This document shows, piece after piece, positions 35,688-47,358 of a stretch of 64,000 nt of DNA (positions within the stretch are counted from its first letter, which is position 1; each line of letters starts with the position of its first letter). The notes below the pieces were generated by a model, which saw only the letters and a program-made list of their open reading frames with translations, made no database searches and was not told where the DNA came from. Both the position numbers and the translations under genes were made by a program. The DNA is from Pleurostoma richardsiae (Eukaryota; Ascomycota; Sordariomycetes; Calosphaeriales; Pleurostomataceae), in the NCBI GenBank assembly GCA_030052745.1, contig JANBVO010000003.1, positions 682,001 through 746,000 of the forward strand. The letters run 5' to 3'.

Positions 35688-37348
35688 ATGAACGCTTCAA
35701 CGAGCTTCACCGCGCGGAGGCCGGCCGCGACGGGGCTACCTGCCTTCACATTGCCTCCCCCTCCAGATATACCGAGTATGCAAAAAACCCCCACCTCCTC
35801 CGCTGCGTCTCCCCCGGGGAGCAGTGCATCACTATCTCCAACCGCTTCTCCTCCCACATCTCCCTCACCGTCCCCTCACAATGCCTCTTTCTCGCAAGCC
35901 CCTGATGTACCTCGCTCCTCTGCTCTTCCCCCCGCCTCGGTCACCAGTATTCTGACTCCTCCACCAGGGGTGTCGAGCGACGGACTAAGTCCCTTATCTT
36001 CAGCAGGCGTGAACAGCAGCAGCTCCCACAATTCGCAGGGCGGCGGCGGCGGCAGCCTGTACGCGTACCCGCACATGTCCGGACACTGGCCGACGCCCGG
36101 TCCAGGCGGCAACTCGTCCTACACGTTCAGTTCAGCTGCTGGCCAGGGTCAGGGCCAGGGCTCCCTCCAGCCGCAGCAGCAGCAGCCCTTTGGCTCCAGC
36201 AGGCCTCTGTACTCCCCGTCGATATCGCAGTTTCCCGGGCGCAGCTCGCAGTCCCCAGCGGGGACCGACGGCTTACCCACGACCTCGCCATACGGGCAGG
36301 AGCTGCCTTCCTTCGGCGCGGCTCTAGCTGGCAACGGCGGATCGAGCCACGGAGCCCTGGGCGGTCAGCAATCCGCTGGCCAACAGCTGCAGAATCCGAT
36401 CTTGAACTCACAAAACCCCGGCACGCAGCCTCCGACGCCCAACGCAACGACAGCACCGGACAGCTACAGCAGGGCGCCGCCCACACCCAGCTACGCCTAC
36501 CCCCCCTCGTCAACACCGCAGCAACCGTCTTTCTCCACCTACTCACAACCGTCCCCGACGCAGCCCTCGCCACCGACGGGCAGCAGCGTCCCCGGCAGTA
36601 GTAGAGGTCCCTTGCCCGGCTCGCAGCACAGCTCCGGAATGGCGCCGCCCATAGGCTATGGGGCCAGCAGCGGCGCCCGGGGCGGTCCGCCGCCGCCACA
36701 GCAAGCCACGGGCTACCCCCCGCCACCGTACCATCATCTGTCAGGCGTGGCCGGACCGGTTATGTCCAACATAGGGAACCCAGGGGGCCAGATGGCGCTG
36801 GTGAGCGGTGGTGTACCGGGGTTGCACACTGGCGGTATGGGCCTGCCGCCTGGGTTCCCAGGGGCGGGACACCAGGGTGGCCATCACCTGCCGCAGCTCT
36901 TCGGCAGCAGCCACGCAGCGGCGCACCACATGCAGCAGCAGGAGCGGCCGTTCCGATGCGATACGTGCCCCCAGTCGTTCAATCGGAATCACGACCTCAA
37001 GAGGCATCAGCGGATTCACCTGGCGGTGAAGCCGTACCCGTGCACGTTCTGCGACAAAGCGTTCTCGAGGAAGGACGCGTTAAAGGTTAGTTTTCCCAGG
37101 CTCTCTTCCTTCTCTTGGTTCTGGGGGAAAGTCAAGAGGGAGGACAAGGCGCCCAAGGGAGGATGGGGCGGGAAATGAAATTGTTGAGCACCGTGTTAAG
37201 GTTAGAGAAGATTATGGCTCGCTAACTTCTTGACCCACAGAGGCACCGCCTCGTCAAGGGATGCGGCTCGAAGTCTCCGGGTGACACCAGCTCGCCGCCT
37301 CCCAAGTCGGAGGCCATGAGCGACGGCAGTGACGGAACCCGTGGATGA
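35688..37348 (+). CDS. C2H2 zinc-finger transcription factor with long low-complexity N-terminus (501 aa)
   Basis: Exons 35688-37085 and 37241-37348 (155-nt intron, phase 0) give 501 residues. Residues 1-420 are low complexity: Ser/Pro/Gly/Gln-rich, with Pro runs, a Gly run near 122 and a Gln run near 164, like a disordered activation domain. Two adjacent fingers follow: FRCDTCPQSFNRNHDLKRH (C2H2), then YPCTFCDKAFSRKDALK, which ends exon 1 and is completed in exon 2 by RHRLVKGC. The second finger thus ends in Cys rather than His (C2HC), a pattern typical of a conserved filamentous-fungal family. The short acidic tail ends SDGSDGTRG. It should act in the nucleus; targets are unknown. I recognise the family but not a reliable symbol. 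The start is the first ATG of the frame; an upstream coding exon cannot be excluded. Confidence 0.87.
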
Positions 37349-40300
37349 CGAATCGGCGGATTTCGTGAGCGGCTAGCACCCCTGATCATTCTACCGCCAT
37401 TGAGGTGCACTGAACATGACAACACGACCGGCGGAGAAGGGAGGAGGAATACGACTCTTGGGGCTGATGAGGGTATCAAAGTAACGGAAACTTCGGCCGA
37501 GGATGTCGACAAAAAGCGCACAGCACGTAACAATAACAACAATACGGAATCACGAGCATCACAAATACAACTGGAGTGCATTGGCGTCAGGGATTGGAGA
37601 CTTGACAGGTGACCATTTACCGTGTTTTCTTCCCCCAGGGGATAGGGACCAGGAAGGGACCATGTCTGGGTCAAGGAACATGGGTTATTGGGACATCAGG
37701 GTTTGGGAATCGGATCGGTTCGATTTTACGGATTCGAGGGCATTACTGGTTCGTTTCTCCCTCAACAGGAGAACATTTTCCGGAGAGAAGGGGTCTTCAT
37801 TTGATACCACGAGAAAAAAGGCTTGGTTGGGTCTCGTTTTCCTCACTTGATTTACTGGTTCTTCCTGGTTATCAAACTTCCCCACAGGTCCGCGAGGTTC
37901 TTTGCATGCTTCTTCTTTGTGTCGCTGCTGAGGGAGAACAGGATCAGCTGTGCCTTTCTTTTCCTCTTGTGATGAGAAACGGCCGATTGCATGATGCTGC
38001 TGGCGAACAAAAAATTGGGAGAAAGGGATCTAGATTGTGCGAATTTGAGGAGTTTGTGAATGCCCCCCCTGAAGGGCCCCCAGTTATTCTGCTTGATTCC
38101 TGCTGTTCTGTCTTGGGTTTCCTTCAGTTGTGTACTTGTAGTTTCCTCTCCTGCTTACTATTGTTTCTCTGATGCTATAACTAGTTTCTTGGGCTGCATG
38201 GACGGAGGGACGAGTTCACCATTGCAACGGGCGTCGGAAGAGGCGTCTAGGATGGGGCGTCTTCTAGGGCTTCCATCAGGTCCGCACCATGGACCAGGAC
38301 TTACGGGACGCCAGCTCTGTCGAAACCGATCGCTGGGCTAGCACTCCTAGGGTTTATGCAAAGGCGAGTCAGGACGTCCTCTTCGGGTCCTGTCGCCTGA
38401 GCAGCGGTCCCGAAAGAGCACCGATAGTGCGCTGTTTGACGCGGGGAGTTGCACGGCACGAACGAGTCTTGAAGCATGCAGCATGGTGGATCATGCCACC
38501 CATCCATCAAACTGGAAAGGAAAGGGGCAAAATGGTTGTCCTCTACATGTGTGTTCTTTGTTTTTGGGGCACTGGGGATTACTGATTGCAATGGAGTTTT
38601 GTTTCACTGCTGTTGTGCAGGGGGGGAGTAGGGGGTGTGCTGTACCGGCTCTACGGGGGAGCATCCTCCTGGTCATTTTCTTTTTTTTTTGCTGGGACGG
38701 GGACGGATGGATGGATAGGACCCTTGAGATATCCCGTGTCACAAGAGTCGAATAACAACTGCGAAAAATAATGTCATCAAGGAATAACTTGTATGCTCTG
38801 TAGATGTATGCATCAAAGTCCCTGGCAGAGGGGCGTGGGAACCTACTGGTCGCTCGGAGTCCAGGGCTGTACATATGAGAATCAAAAACGGTTCTACGAT
38901 CTATAGACTTTGCATGATGGTATGAAACTTGGGCACGGTAGGATTACTGGTTGATCTTGGATTTGAACTGGGCCAGCATGGAATACCCAGGTAAAGGCGT
39001 CAGGGAGCTCTTACTACGCACAAACATGACGCGATGTTTATCTCTGAGCACTCGAGGACTAGCCTAGAGAAGATCAGGGGAGAACTGTGTCTGGGCTCTG
39101 CACATCTCCCCCTCTAGCACGGCACAGTTGTTTACTCTCTCGGCGAGTCCCTATCGGCTCGCATGAGAGGTTTGTACAGATCTGGGCTAGTCCCGGTCCT
39201 CAGCTGAGGAGCAAACAACGCAGCTAGCAGATCGCGTCTGATAGAGAGAGATGCCACCACGACTGTAGCGGGAGACGATCTGTCCAGGTGTACCCAGATA
39301 ATGGAAGAGGCTAGGGACACAGATGCGAAAGATGGTGCAAGTGTCCTTTTGCTGTTGGGGGTCTCGACCACCAACTGGCAGCGGATCCCATCGGCATACC
39401 AACGCCACGGACTCACCGCTGCCGGAGACCGGAACGCACGCACCTCCCCTTCCCACTAAGCAGCACGGGCTCCATCGTACTACAGCGGATGAGTGATCGA
39501 TCATGGAGGTCTCAGCCGGCTGGCCTGAGCACTTTCGAGGGCGCTGGAAGGAATCACTCCGCAACGGCTGACTACAGCGCAGCTGGAGGACGTCCAATCG
39601 TACGCGCAGGAGCAGCATCGGAGGCGTCTGGGGCTGTCGTCGGCCTCCCATTCGCCTCGCTGCTTCTTGCAGCTAGAGATTGCCTGGCCCACTCCACCCG
39701 GCGGTTCTTACACCGCGAACGTCGCAGCCGTGCGCGGCGGCTGCGGCGGCACGGAATACTTACCGAGTAAATGCGTGAGAAAGACAAAGGAAAGTCGGCA
39801 ATCTCCATCGGTCAGTCCAAAAACTGGAACCCACACACGGGGAGACGCCAACCAAAGCCGCATCTGCCCAGCCCCAGCCCGATGAGGAAATCGCGGCTTG
39901 ACGCTATCAGCGCCAGTTGCATCCCCTCCCGCTCCAGCCAGTTCGAGCCCGAGGGAATGATGATGACTGCGTGTGTTCAGCCCCCGTGGCGATCGCCCCG
40001 CATGAGCCGTCCTCTCCCCTCATTTGCTCTGGGCTTTCTGCGGTGGAAATAGTTCGTCACGTAGCCCGCTCCGTCGTGGAGGACCGGCGGCCGTCCTGGT
40101 TGGCAGGCAGCGAGGCCTAGCGTAGCACACCTCTGGAGGAAAAAGAAAGCATGGTGCTGCGCGATTCCGTGATCGGGGGAGGGCTGAAGAATGAATGGTG
40201 TCAGAGAAAAAGGGGTGGTTGGCCGCGGACCTCCATTGGATTGATGAGTGTCTGGGTGGGTTCCGTAGGTGGTCTATCGACCGGTGTAGGGACCCCTGGC

Positions 40301-43300
40301 GAGTTGCTATGGAGAGCGGGAAATGGGACAAGCTCAGCCTGCTCAGCCTTCGGCAGGCGTGAAGGGCTGTCAGGATGGCTGGCTAGTCCGGCGGCAAGCC
40401 TGACGTTGTCGAATTTGAACGAGGGCGGCCACTAGAACAGAGAGTGGCCGCCTCCTCCTGCCCTGTCGCTGCCGGTGGCCGAGAACTGGCGTCGACAGGG
40501 GCTTGGCTTCCTCGTGGCCGGAGCACACTGACAACAGCCACCTGCCATGACCCCCTTCGGCCGTGTGGGGAGTGCCCCCTTCACCAACAATCATGCGAGA
40601 GAGCACACCGTCGTCCAGGCCCCTGTCGATGCCTCCGAGCTGAGAAGCATATGCTACCCCAGGAGAGACTCGTGCTTTCTTCCACCAATGCTCCCTCCTC
40701 GCAAAATTGGTGACACTGGAGTATGTCCTGGAGCACCTGACGGTATCGCACGCCCGCCGGCTTCGTGACTCCCAACCCTCGACCGCTTCGTGCTGGGGTG
40801 TGCTTCCTGGTTAGTCTATTCTGTTCATTGTCTCAAGGCGTGCTGCTGCCGGCGGGGATTCCAGGGCTCTGAAGCAAGAGGAAGACAACATGGATTCCGC
40901 TCTTGTGTTTCCCAAGACTGTCGCCAGCATCGGCGCGCCCAGAGCACGGACTGGGCGCGACAGCTGTGCTGGCCGCCTCCTGAAGAGCCACCTTGATCTT
41001 GGAAAGCACACAATAGTCCCCAGCTTACCTGTTGGGCTTGAGACGATCGATCCTTCCATCACCTGAATTTCATTTTCAATATTGATGTTGTCGAGTTTGG
41101 TGTTACTCTTCGTCGGCGGTGCTCTCGTTACACGCACCCGCTGTCAGTGCCACCCCTGAACCCCGACTTTGAGTAAAGTTGGATTTCAGTAGTTCATGGA
41201 CAGCCCCCCAAACTACGAAAAATATCGATTGCCATCTCGGATTGAAGCAGGTGAGAGATGGTGAATATTCTTGGTAGTCGCGTTAAAGCCGTCGCAGCAC
41301 GTTCACTACATCATCGCCATACGGGGGCCTGGTCGGATTGAACTTGCCGTCGATACAAGTTATACACAGGCCTACAGAAAGCTAAAGGCCTAGCGACGTC
41401 GCCTGTCGTCGAATTAGGCTCCCGCTCCACCTACTCCCGAAAGGTCGGTTTAGGTTAGGCGCAGCAAGGGCGGCCCCTTTTTCTCGCTCTGCAAGGAGCC
41501 ATGCTATTCCCGTTTACAGGCGGGAGACTGCAGATCACCCTCTCGGCAACGACCCGACAACCAAATAACCCACCCGGCCGGCGGCTAAATTGCCTGATCG
41601 TCTTATCTGGGACGTCAATAAACGACTCACCGGCGTATCTCGCCTCTTGTTCTGCCGCGACATTGGCGGAGGGCAACCTGTATGGTCTACGGTGGCTCTT
41701 GGCGAGGCGCTGTTGCACTTGCTGCATTGCCCGATCTGGAGTCCGGGTATACCGGGCTGCCATATCGACTTGTACATATGTGTGTTCTCTGCCCAGGACG
41801 AAGAGCCAAGCAGGGATACGCCTGTTCCGAACAATGCATGGACACAGCAGGACACGGCGGCAAAGTTTTGACAGCGTAGCATCGCACAGGGCTGTGCGCT
41901 ACTGGCTGTGTCTCCTGATCATGGGTCTCTTCCGGACGGAGACTTCTTCTCTTCTCCTGCGACACTCGGGAGAGGACGCTTGGCCCCTGGTGTGACATGA
42001 TATTGTCAGCCCCATATCAGCTTGTCGGTCCCACAAGACAAGTGACTGGGCCGCATAACGGCCCGGGACCTGGGGTTACATCCTCGTCGCTCACACGGAG
42101 ACGGGCAACGTCACTGCCTGCTCTGTCTGGAGAGTCCACAGTGGCCAAGGGTCCTCCATTCAAGTGGAACGGTGTAGGCAGGCATTCATCCTTCGATGTA
42201 CTCGTCACTTGCGGAGGCTTCCTGCCATTGTCGATGTCGCCCGGAACACCCGGGTATCTCTAGTATGTTGGAGACTGTATCGCCCAGCCTCATATCCTGG
42301 TTTGAAGCCTTGTAATATCCAAGGCTGAGATGTCGCGAACAAAACTGCGAGGCGCTCCACAGCAGCAAGCTCGCTAGGTGGACGCATATGATCTAGTCAC
42401 ACCGTGGACGTCAGGGCACGCAAGACCGTCTCTCCCGGAGAGAACCGGTGGGTTGACAGTTCTCTCCTTGTGGCCTTTGACGAGCAGCAGGCAAAGTCCC
42501 GCAGCACACATTGTACTCTGTCCATGGTATGGCGTTCATGTACCCCAAACCTGGGCGAGCGTATCTGCTCCGTCTCCTCGGAGGAGACTTCAACAGCAAG
42601 TGTTAGCTTGGTGGGAGACGTGTCGGAGATACGAGAACGCAAAGAGAGGAGACAGCAGCTGAGGCTAGAAAGCTTAAATGACTGGAGGGATCTATTCTCT
42701 AGTGCCAACTAGCTGTCACTGTTCTCGGCCTTCAGGATGGATGAGGGTGTGTCGGTCGGTTTGCTTCTGATAGGCGTCGCTCTCGTTTACCTAAACCGGT
42801 CCAGCAGCTAATGCATAGGAATTATTGCATTACACCATATTATTGCATATCGACGCACGATTCGACATTTTTGGGCAGTCGGTCAACTCGATACATCATA
42901 CAAAGTACCTTCTTGGTTTCCAGATCGCCAACGACGTTTGCACCACCCGCTGTCATTCTAGAAGCTCGGCTGCTCAACGGCGTGGGCTCCTGTCACAGTA
43001 GTGTGCTAATTGCTAATAGTTTAGGCCTGACAGGAGAGACGTTGCCACTAGGGCTACCAGTACGGCTTCAACGTGCGCCGGGTGCAAGTCACCAAGCTGG
43101 CCGCCACGGTCAACATGCAACCCGATGACTCGCGCTTTGTTCGCCTACTGGCGGCTTTCACCTGGTCTGATCATGAATATCGTGAGTTTTCTCTCTAGGG
43201 CTCTGCAGAGATTGCTTCGCTCCGACCCGATGGCTCGGCGGTTGGTTCCGAGGCGGCTCGCGCACATTGATCGCTAAATGACGTGCTCGGCCGGGGAGCG

Positions 43301-43749
43301 CACACCAGTGGACAGCAACCGAAAAATCTCGGTGCAACCTTCCCATGGCCCCGGCCGGTCTGCACAGCTGCATGCTCCGAGTGGGGCTCGCCCTTCCGTA
43401 TTCTGATAAGGGGCAGCGGTGGTAGGGGGGAGCGATGGGGTCACCGAGCCTGTCTGGTGGGCCGAGCAGATGCTCGCCGACCTGCCTGAGGGGATTGGGG
43501 CGGCATGGCTACCATGGCATGGGGTATTGCGTGCTCGGCTCGATGCGATCCATATGATCTTCAGCTCGCGATGATAAGAAGTCTGGTCCCTCTTGGCGAG
43601 AGAGGCTGGACAAGCTTTGTGGCCTGCATCTCTCCCGTCTTTAGCCCGTGAGACAAGACGCGAAACGTCGAGCTAGACGTTATACCAAGAACTCAGGTGT
43701 CCCTCCCTAAGTTTAACGGAGAAGAACCCCCTCCGAAGAGCTCGCTATC
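37349..43749. other. 6.4-kb gene-poor stretch
   Basis: The left 1-1.5 kb is T-rich and G-rich on the plus strand and probably contains a long 3' UTR of the C2H2 gene. The rest holds overlapping frames without coding features, apart from the exon-like segment at 43052-43181. The last several hundred bases are promoter of the MFS gene. Confidence 0.5.
43052..43181 (+). pseudogene. Orphan exon-like segment, family not recognised
   Basis: An acceptor-like CCACTAG and a strong donor GTGAGT bound 130 bp. One frame reads protein-like with GC-rich third positions (GYQYGFNVRRVQVTKLAATV, then NMQPDDSRFVRLLAAF, then TWSDHEY). No matching neighbouring exon is clear: upstream frames are closed, and downstream the next frame closes within about 100 bp. 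It may be a relic of a lost gene or one exon of a gene I failed to reconstruct. I do not recognise the family. Confidence 0.3.
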
Positions 43750-45369
43750 ATGGCGGAAATCTCTGAGAAGAACGGTGCCCTCACAACTGATGAGCCGCAA
43801 CCCGTCAGTAAAGGCCCGGACGACTCCATCTCCAAAGAGTCGCCTACCCCTTCCATCACGGATGAGACTGCAAAGGCTCCCGCGGCGCCCACCCCGGCAC
43901 ACCATGCGTCCAGGGCCAATGCAGACGCGGCCCTCGAGCTGCTCGAGGAAACCGGCGGGCTCTCACAGCCCGTGGATCCAGCGCGCAACGCCCGCCTGCT
44001 GCGGAAGATCGACATCCACGTGATGCCACTCATCTGTCTCGTGTATTTCTTACAATACATCGACAAGACGTCCATCAGCTACGCCAGCGTGACTGGTATT
44101 GCGGCATCTACTGGCCTCAAGGGCGACGACTTCAACTGGGTCGCCTCCATCTTCTTCTTCGGCCAGCTCGCATTCGAGTTCCCAACCATCCGCCTGCTGC
44201 AGCTGTTCCCCCTGGCCAAGTACTGCTCCGTCAACGTGACCCTCTGGGGCGCCACGCTGGCCTGCCTGGCCGCCTGCACAAACTACGCCGGCCTGCTGGC
44301 ATGCCGCTTCTTCCTGGGCATGCTCGAGGCCGCCATCGTGCCCGCCTGGGTCCTGTTCACGAGCCAGTGGTACACCAAGGAGGAGCAAGCCTTCCGTGTC
44401 GGCATCTGGTTCTCCGTGTGCGGCGCGGCCCAGATGTTCGGCGGCTTCTTCGCCTACGGCGTGGCCATCCACGTCGGCAGCGACCCCAACGCCAAGCTCA
44501 AGGGCTGGCAGGTCATCTTCCTGGTCCTGGGCCTGTTCACGGCCTGTGTCGGCGCCGCCTTCTGGTTTATCATGCCGGACTCGCCCGCCGACGCCGGCTT
44601 CCTCTCCCGTGAGGAGAAGGTGCAGCACCTGGAGCGCATCCGGCACAACGAGCAGGGCATCGGCTCGCAAGCCTTCAAGTGGGGCCAGCTGCGCGAGGCG
44701 CTCCGCGACCCCATGACCTGGCTGTACGCCTTCTGGGTGTTCGCGGCCAACATCCCCAACTCGATCGCGACGTCGTTCGGCAACATCCTGGTCAAGGGCA
44801 TGGGCTACTCGAGCCACGAGTCGCTGCTGCTGGTGACGCCGCTCGGCGCCTGGGAGATCGTCTTCCTCATCGGCCTGACCTACCTGGGCATGCGGACGCG
44901 GCAGCGCATCTACTTCTGCATCGCGGGCCACATCCCCGCCATCGTCGGCGCCATCCTCATGGCCACGACGGAGAAGGTTCCCGCGCTGGTCGGCTACTAC
45001 ACCTCCGGCGGCATCCCCATCGGCTGGACGACCATCCTGGGCCTGCAGTCGTCCAACGTGGCCGGCTCCACCAAGAAGGTCACCGTCGCGACCATCGGCA
45101 CCATCGGCTACACCGTCGGCAACATCATCTCGCCGCACACCTTCCAGGCCAAGGACGCGCCGCGGTACCTGCCGGCCAAGATCTCCATCTGCATCCTGTA
45201 CGTCCTCATCACCATCGACCTCTTCGTTATGCGGTGGGTGCTGGACCGGCGCAACAAGCAGCGCGACGCCGAGAAGGCTGCGCAGGGCGACGCGTACAAA
45301 GTCGAGGAGAACCACGAGTTCTTCGACATGACGGATCTGGAGAATAGGGAGTTCAGGTATGAGCTCTAA
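43750..45369 (+). CDS. MFS transporter, allantoate permease/ACS type (539 aa, no intron)
   Basis: A single uninterrupted frame encodes 539 residues, with a 70-residue acidic/Pro-rich cytosolic N-tail and about twelve membrane helices. Typical Dal5/anion:cation symporter-type blocks are present: LLRKIDIHVMPLICLVYFLQ with YIDKTSISYASV (helix 1), FFFGQLAFEFPTIRLLQLFP, GMLEAAIVPAW (helix 4) and SQWYTKEEQAFRVGIWFS. After the central loop, WVFAANIPNSIATSFGNILV starts the second half. The family imports organic anions such as allantoate, ureidosuccinate, nicotinate or dipeptides with protons at the plasma membrane; the substrate here is unknown. Third positions are strongly C/G. An alpha/beta hydrolase gene follows 730 bp downstream in the same direction, suggesting uptake followed by hydrolysis. 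Confidence 0.92.
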   Translation: MAEISEKNGALTTDEPQPVSKGPDDSISKESPTPSITDETAKAPAAPTPAHHASRANADAALELLEETGGLSQPVDPARNARLLRKIDIHVMPLICLVYFLQYIDKTSISYASVTGIAASTGLKGDDFNWVASIFFFGQLAFEFPTIRLLQLFPLAKYCSVNVTLWGATLACLAACTNYAGLLACRFFLGMLEAAIVPAWVLFTSQWYTKEEQAFRVGIWFSVCGAAQMFGGFFAYGVAIHVGSDPNAKLKGWQVIFLVLGLFTACVGAAFWFIMPDSPADAGFLSREEKVQHLERIRHNEQGIGSQAFKWGQLREALRDPMTWLYAFWVFAANIPNSIATSFGNILVKGMGYSSHESLLLVTPLGAWEIVFLIGLTYLGMRTRQRIYFCIAGHIPAIVGAILMATTEKVPALVGYYTSGGIPIGWTTILGLQSSNVAGSTKKVTVATIGTIGYTVGNIISPHTFQAKDAPRYLPAKISICILYVLITIDLFVMRWVLDRRNKQRDAEKAAQGDAYKVEENHEFFDMTDLENREFRYEL

Positions 45370-46098
45370 AGAAAGTGTATGAGGTGATGAGAAAGCAGGA
45401 CTGGTTTAGACTCCTAGCATCGGGATCTGTTGCCATTGGGGACGTAGCTTCCATCAGCCTACCATATTTAGATGAATAAATAGATCGTTCAACCAAACAG
45501 TTGATCCTGCCGTGCTCCGTGCGGAACCGCCGATTGACATGTGAGATACGAGATTCGTCTTGGCCGTTGACGGCGTAGATCAGGAGACACAATATGCTCA
45601 GGGGCTCATCTCTTCGAGGAGGGGACCATATGCAATTATTAGGTCTTGTCCAAAAGCGTGACATGCACCCTGACACACTGAATTGAAACTCTATTGACAC
45701 TCCCGGGCGATCTGCTGAGTATAGAAGCCATTTGTGCGTAGACCGCTGGAGATGCTCTAGCGGATAAAATAGACGGTGGAGCCCTCCAGAGACGGAACCG
45801 CCGCCGAACTAACAGGGACGAAAGGGAGGAGTAATCCCACCTATCGAGACCTGACAGCTCGTGACTAGTATCATATCCGACTTCATCAACTGCGGTTGGT
45901 AAAATAGATAAGAGGGACAGTGGGTTCAGGATGCAAGTCGTTAGGATAACAGGAAACATGACTTTATGAATTCGGCCGTCAGCTAAGTCAACTTACGGGG
46001 CTCCTTGCAACTTCTCCGCCCTGATGATTGGGCGTCAGATGATATAGGCTCTACAGACTGCACGGCTCATCACTCTCTATCAGCGTCAAGAAGCAATT
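45370..46098. promoter_or_regulatory. Spacer between MFS and hydrolase genes
   Basis: This 730-bp AT-richer interval lies between two co-directional genes and should hold a 3' UTR and the hydrolase promoter. No coding signal was seen. Confidence 0.5.
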
Positions 46099-47217
46099 AT
46101 GGACATCGAGTCCCTCGTGCTGGAGAAGGCGCCGCCTCTGGACCCAGAATGGCTCCAGTACGAGCAGGAGGCCAACCTGCTCGCGCCGAAGCCAGCCATG
46201 GATCCCCTCGAGCGGCAGCCCATCTACGCGGCAGAGTGCCGCATCCTCGACGGCAACATGATGGCGCCAGGCGCCCGGGACCACCACCTGTCGCAGGGCA
46301 TCACGACGCGGGAGCTGACCGTCCCATCGAGCAAGGACGGCTTCGCCATCCCGGTCCTGCGGTACGACCTGCTTCCCGACGACGGACCGGGCCGGGACGG
46401 CAGAAGCGATAGTAGCATCGCTACTAAAAGGAAGGAACAAGAAGGTGAGAACACGACGGTGGTGGTGTACTACCACGGCGGCGGGCTCCACGTCGGTGAG
46501 GCCGACAGCGAGGACCTGCAGTGCCGGCGCATCCTCAAGGACTCCGCCATCCCAGGCCTCGCCACGCTCTACTCCGTCGGCTACCGGCTGCGCCCGACCT
46601 ACCCGGCCAGAACCTGCGTCTCCGACAGCCTCGACGCCCTCCTCTCTATCCGGAATGCCCTCCCCCCGGGCGCCCGGGTCCTCCTCGTCGGCAGCTCCAG
46701 CGGCGGGGAGCTCGCGGCCCTCGTCTCGCAGCAGGCGCCCCGCGGGAGCGTCCAGGGCGTCGCGCTCCGCTGCCCCGTGACCAGCGACGCCTTCAGCGGG
46801 GAGGCGTACGTGCCTTCGCGGCTGCGGCGCCTGCACACCAGCGCGTGGGACGCGTCCTTCGAGACGTGCCTGCTGGGCGCCATGCGGCGGGACGTCCCGC
46901 GCGACGGGCTGGAGCGGATGCCGCTGGAGGCCGGGGAGGAGGTGCTGCGGGGACTGCCGCGGACGTGGGTGCAGGTGTGCACCAACGACGTGCTGTACTC
47001 GGATGGGGTGTGCTACGCCAAGGCCCTGGGGGACGCCGGTGTGGAGGTAAAGCTAGACGTGGTGCGCGGGTGGCCGCACACGTTCTGGCTTAAGGCGCCG
47101 CAGCTGCCGAGGGCCCTCGAGGCGGACAGGGCGATGCTGAGGGGGCTGGCGTGGGTCGCTGGTGTAGTGATGCCTAGGAAGGTTGTCTCTGACGCGCGGG
47201 TTAGACAACTAAAATGA
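46099..47217 (+). CDS. Alpha/beta hydrolase fold-3 esterase/lipase-like (372 aa, no intron)
   Basis: The frame encodes 372 residues without intron or signal peptide. The oxyanion-hole motif HGGG lies at 126-129 (VVVYYHGGG), and the nucleophile elbow GSSSG at 198-202 puts the serine at 200. Asp297 (CTNDVLYSDG) and His327 (RGWPHTFW) complete a triad in the usual order. This arrangement is that of the hormone-sensitive-lipase-like fold-3 group, which includes carboxylesterases, lactonases and deacetylases of secondary metabolism. The insert between about residues 90 and 118 is Asp/Ser/Lys-rich and poorly structured. The substrate cannot be deduced. Position next to an organic-anion-type MFS transporter suggests a shared catabolic or detoxification role, which is inference. 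It converges with the ATP synthase subunit d gene; the two stops are only 142 bp apart. Confidence 0.88.
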   Translation: MDIESLVLEKAPPLDPEWLQYEQEANLLAPKPAMDPLERQPIYAAECRILDGNMMAPGARDHHLSQGITTRELTVPSSKDGFAIPVLRYDLLPDDGPGRDGRSDSSIATKRKEQEGENTTVVVYYHGGGLHVGEADSEDLQCRRILKDSAIPGLATLYSVGYRLRPTYPARTCVSDSLDALLSIRNALPPGARVLLVGSSSGGELAALVSQQAPRGSVQGVALRCPVTSDAFSGEAYVPSRLRRLHTSAWDASFETCLLGAMRRDVPRDGLERMPLEAGEEVLRGLPRTWVQVCTNDVLYSDGVCYAKALGDAGVEVKLDVVRGWPHTFWLKAPQLPRALEADRAMLRGLAWVAGVVMPRKVVSDARVRQLK

Positions 47218-47358
47218 GAAAAAGTAGTAGCTTGGCAAACGATTGGAAACAATGTCTGCCTGGTTGGAAGTTTTGTGCAATTCGCCCGTCCTGCCTGCTT
47301 CGTTTCTGATATCTACAATGCTAGAGTACACAATGAAAAACGGGGGTAGTCAGGCCGT

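Noticed and set aside
44050-45315. 421-codon minus-strand frame opposite the MFS gene
   Set aside because: Mirror frame produced by the C/G third-position bias of the real gene; Asp/Gly/Glu-rich nonsense.
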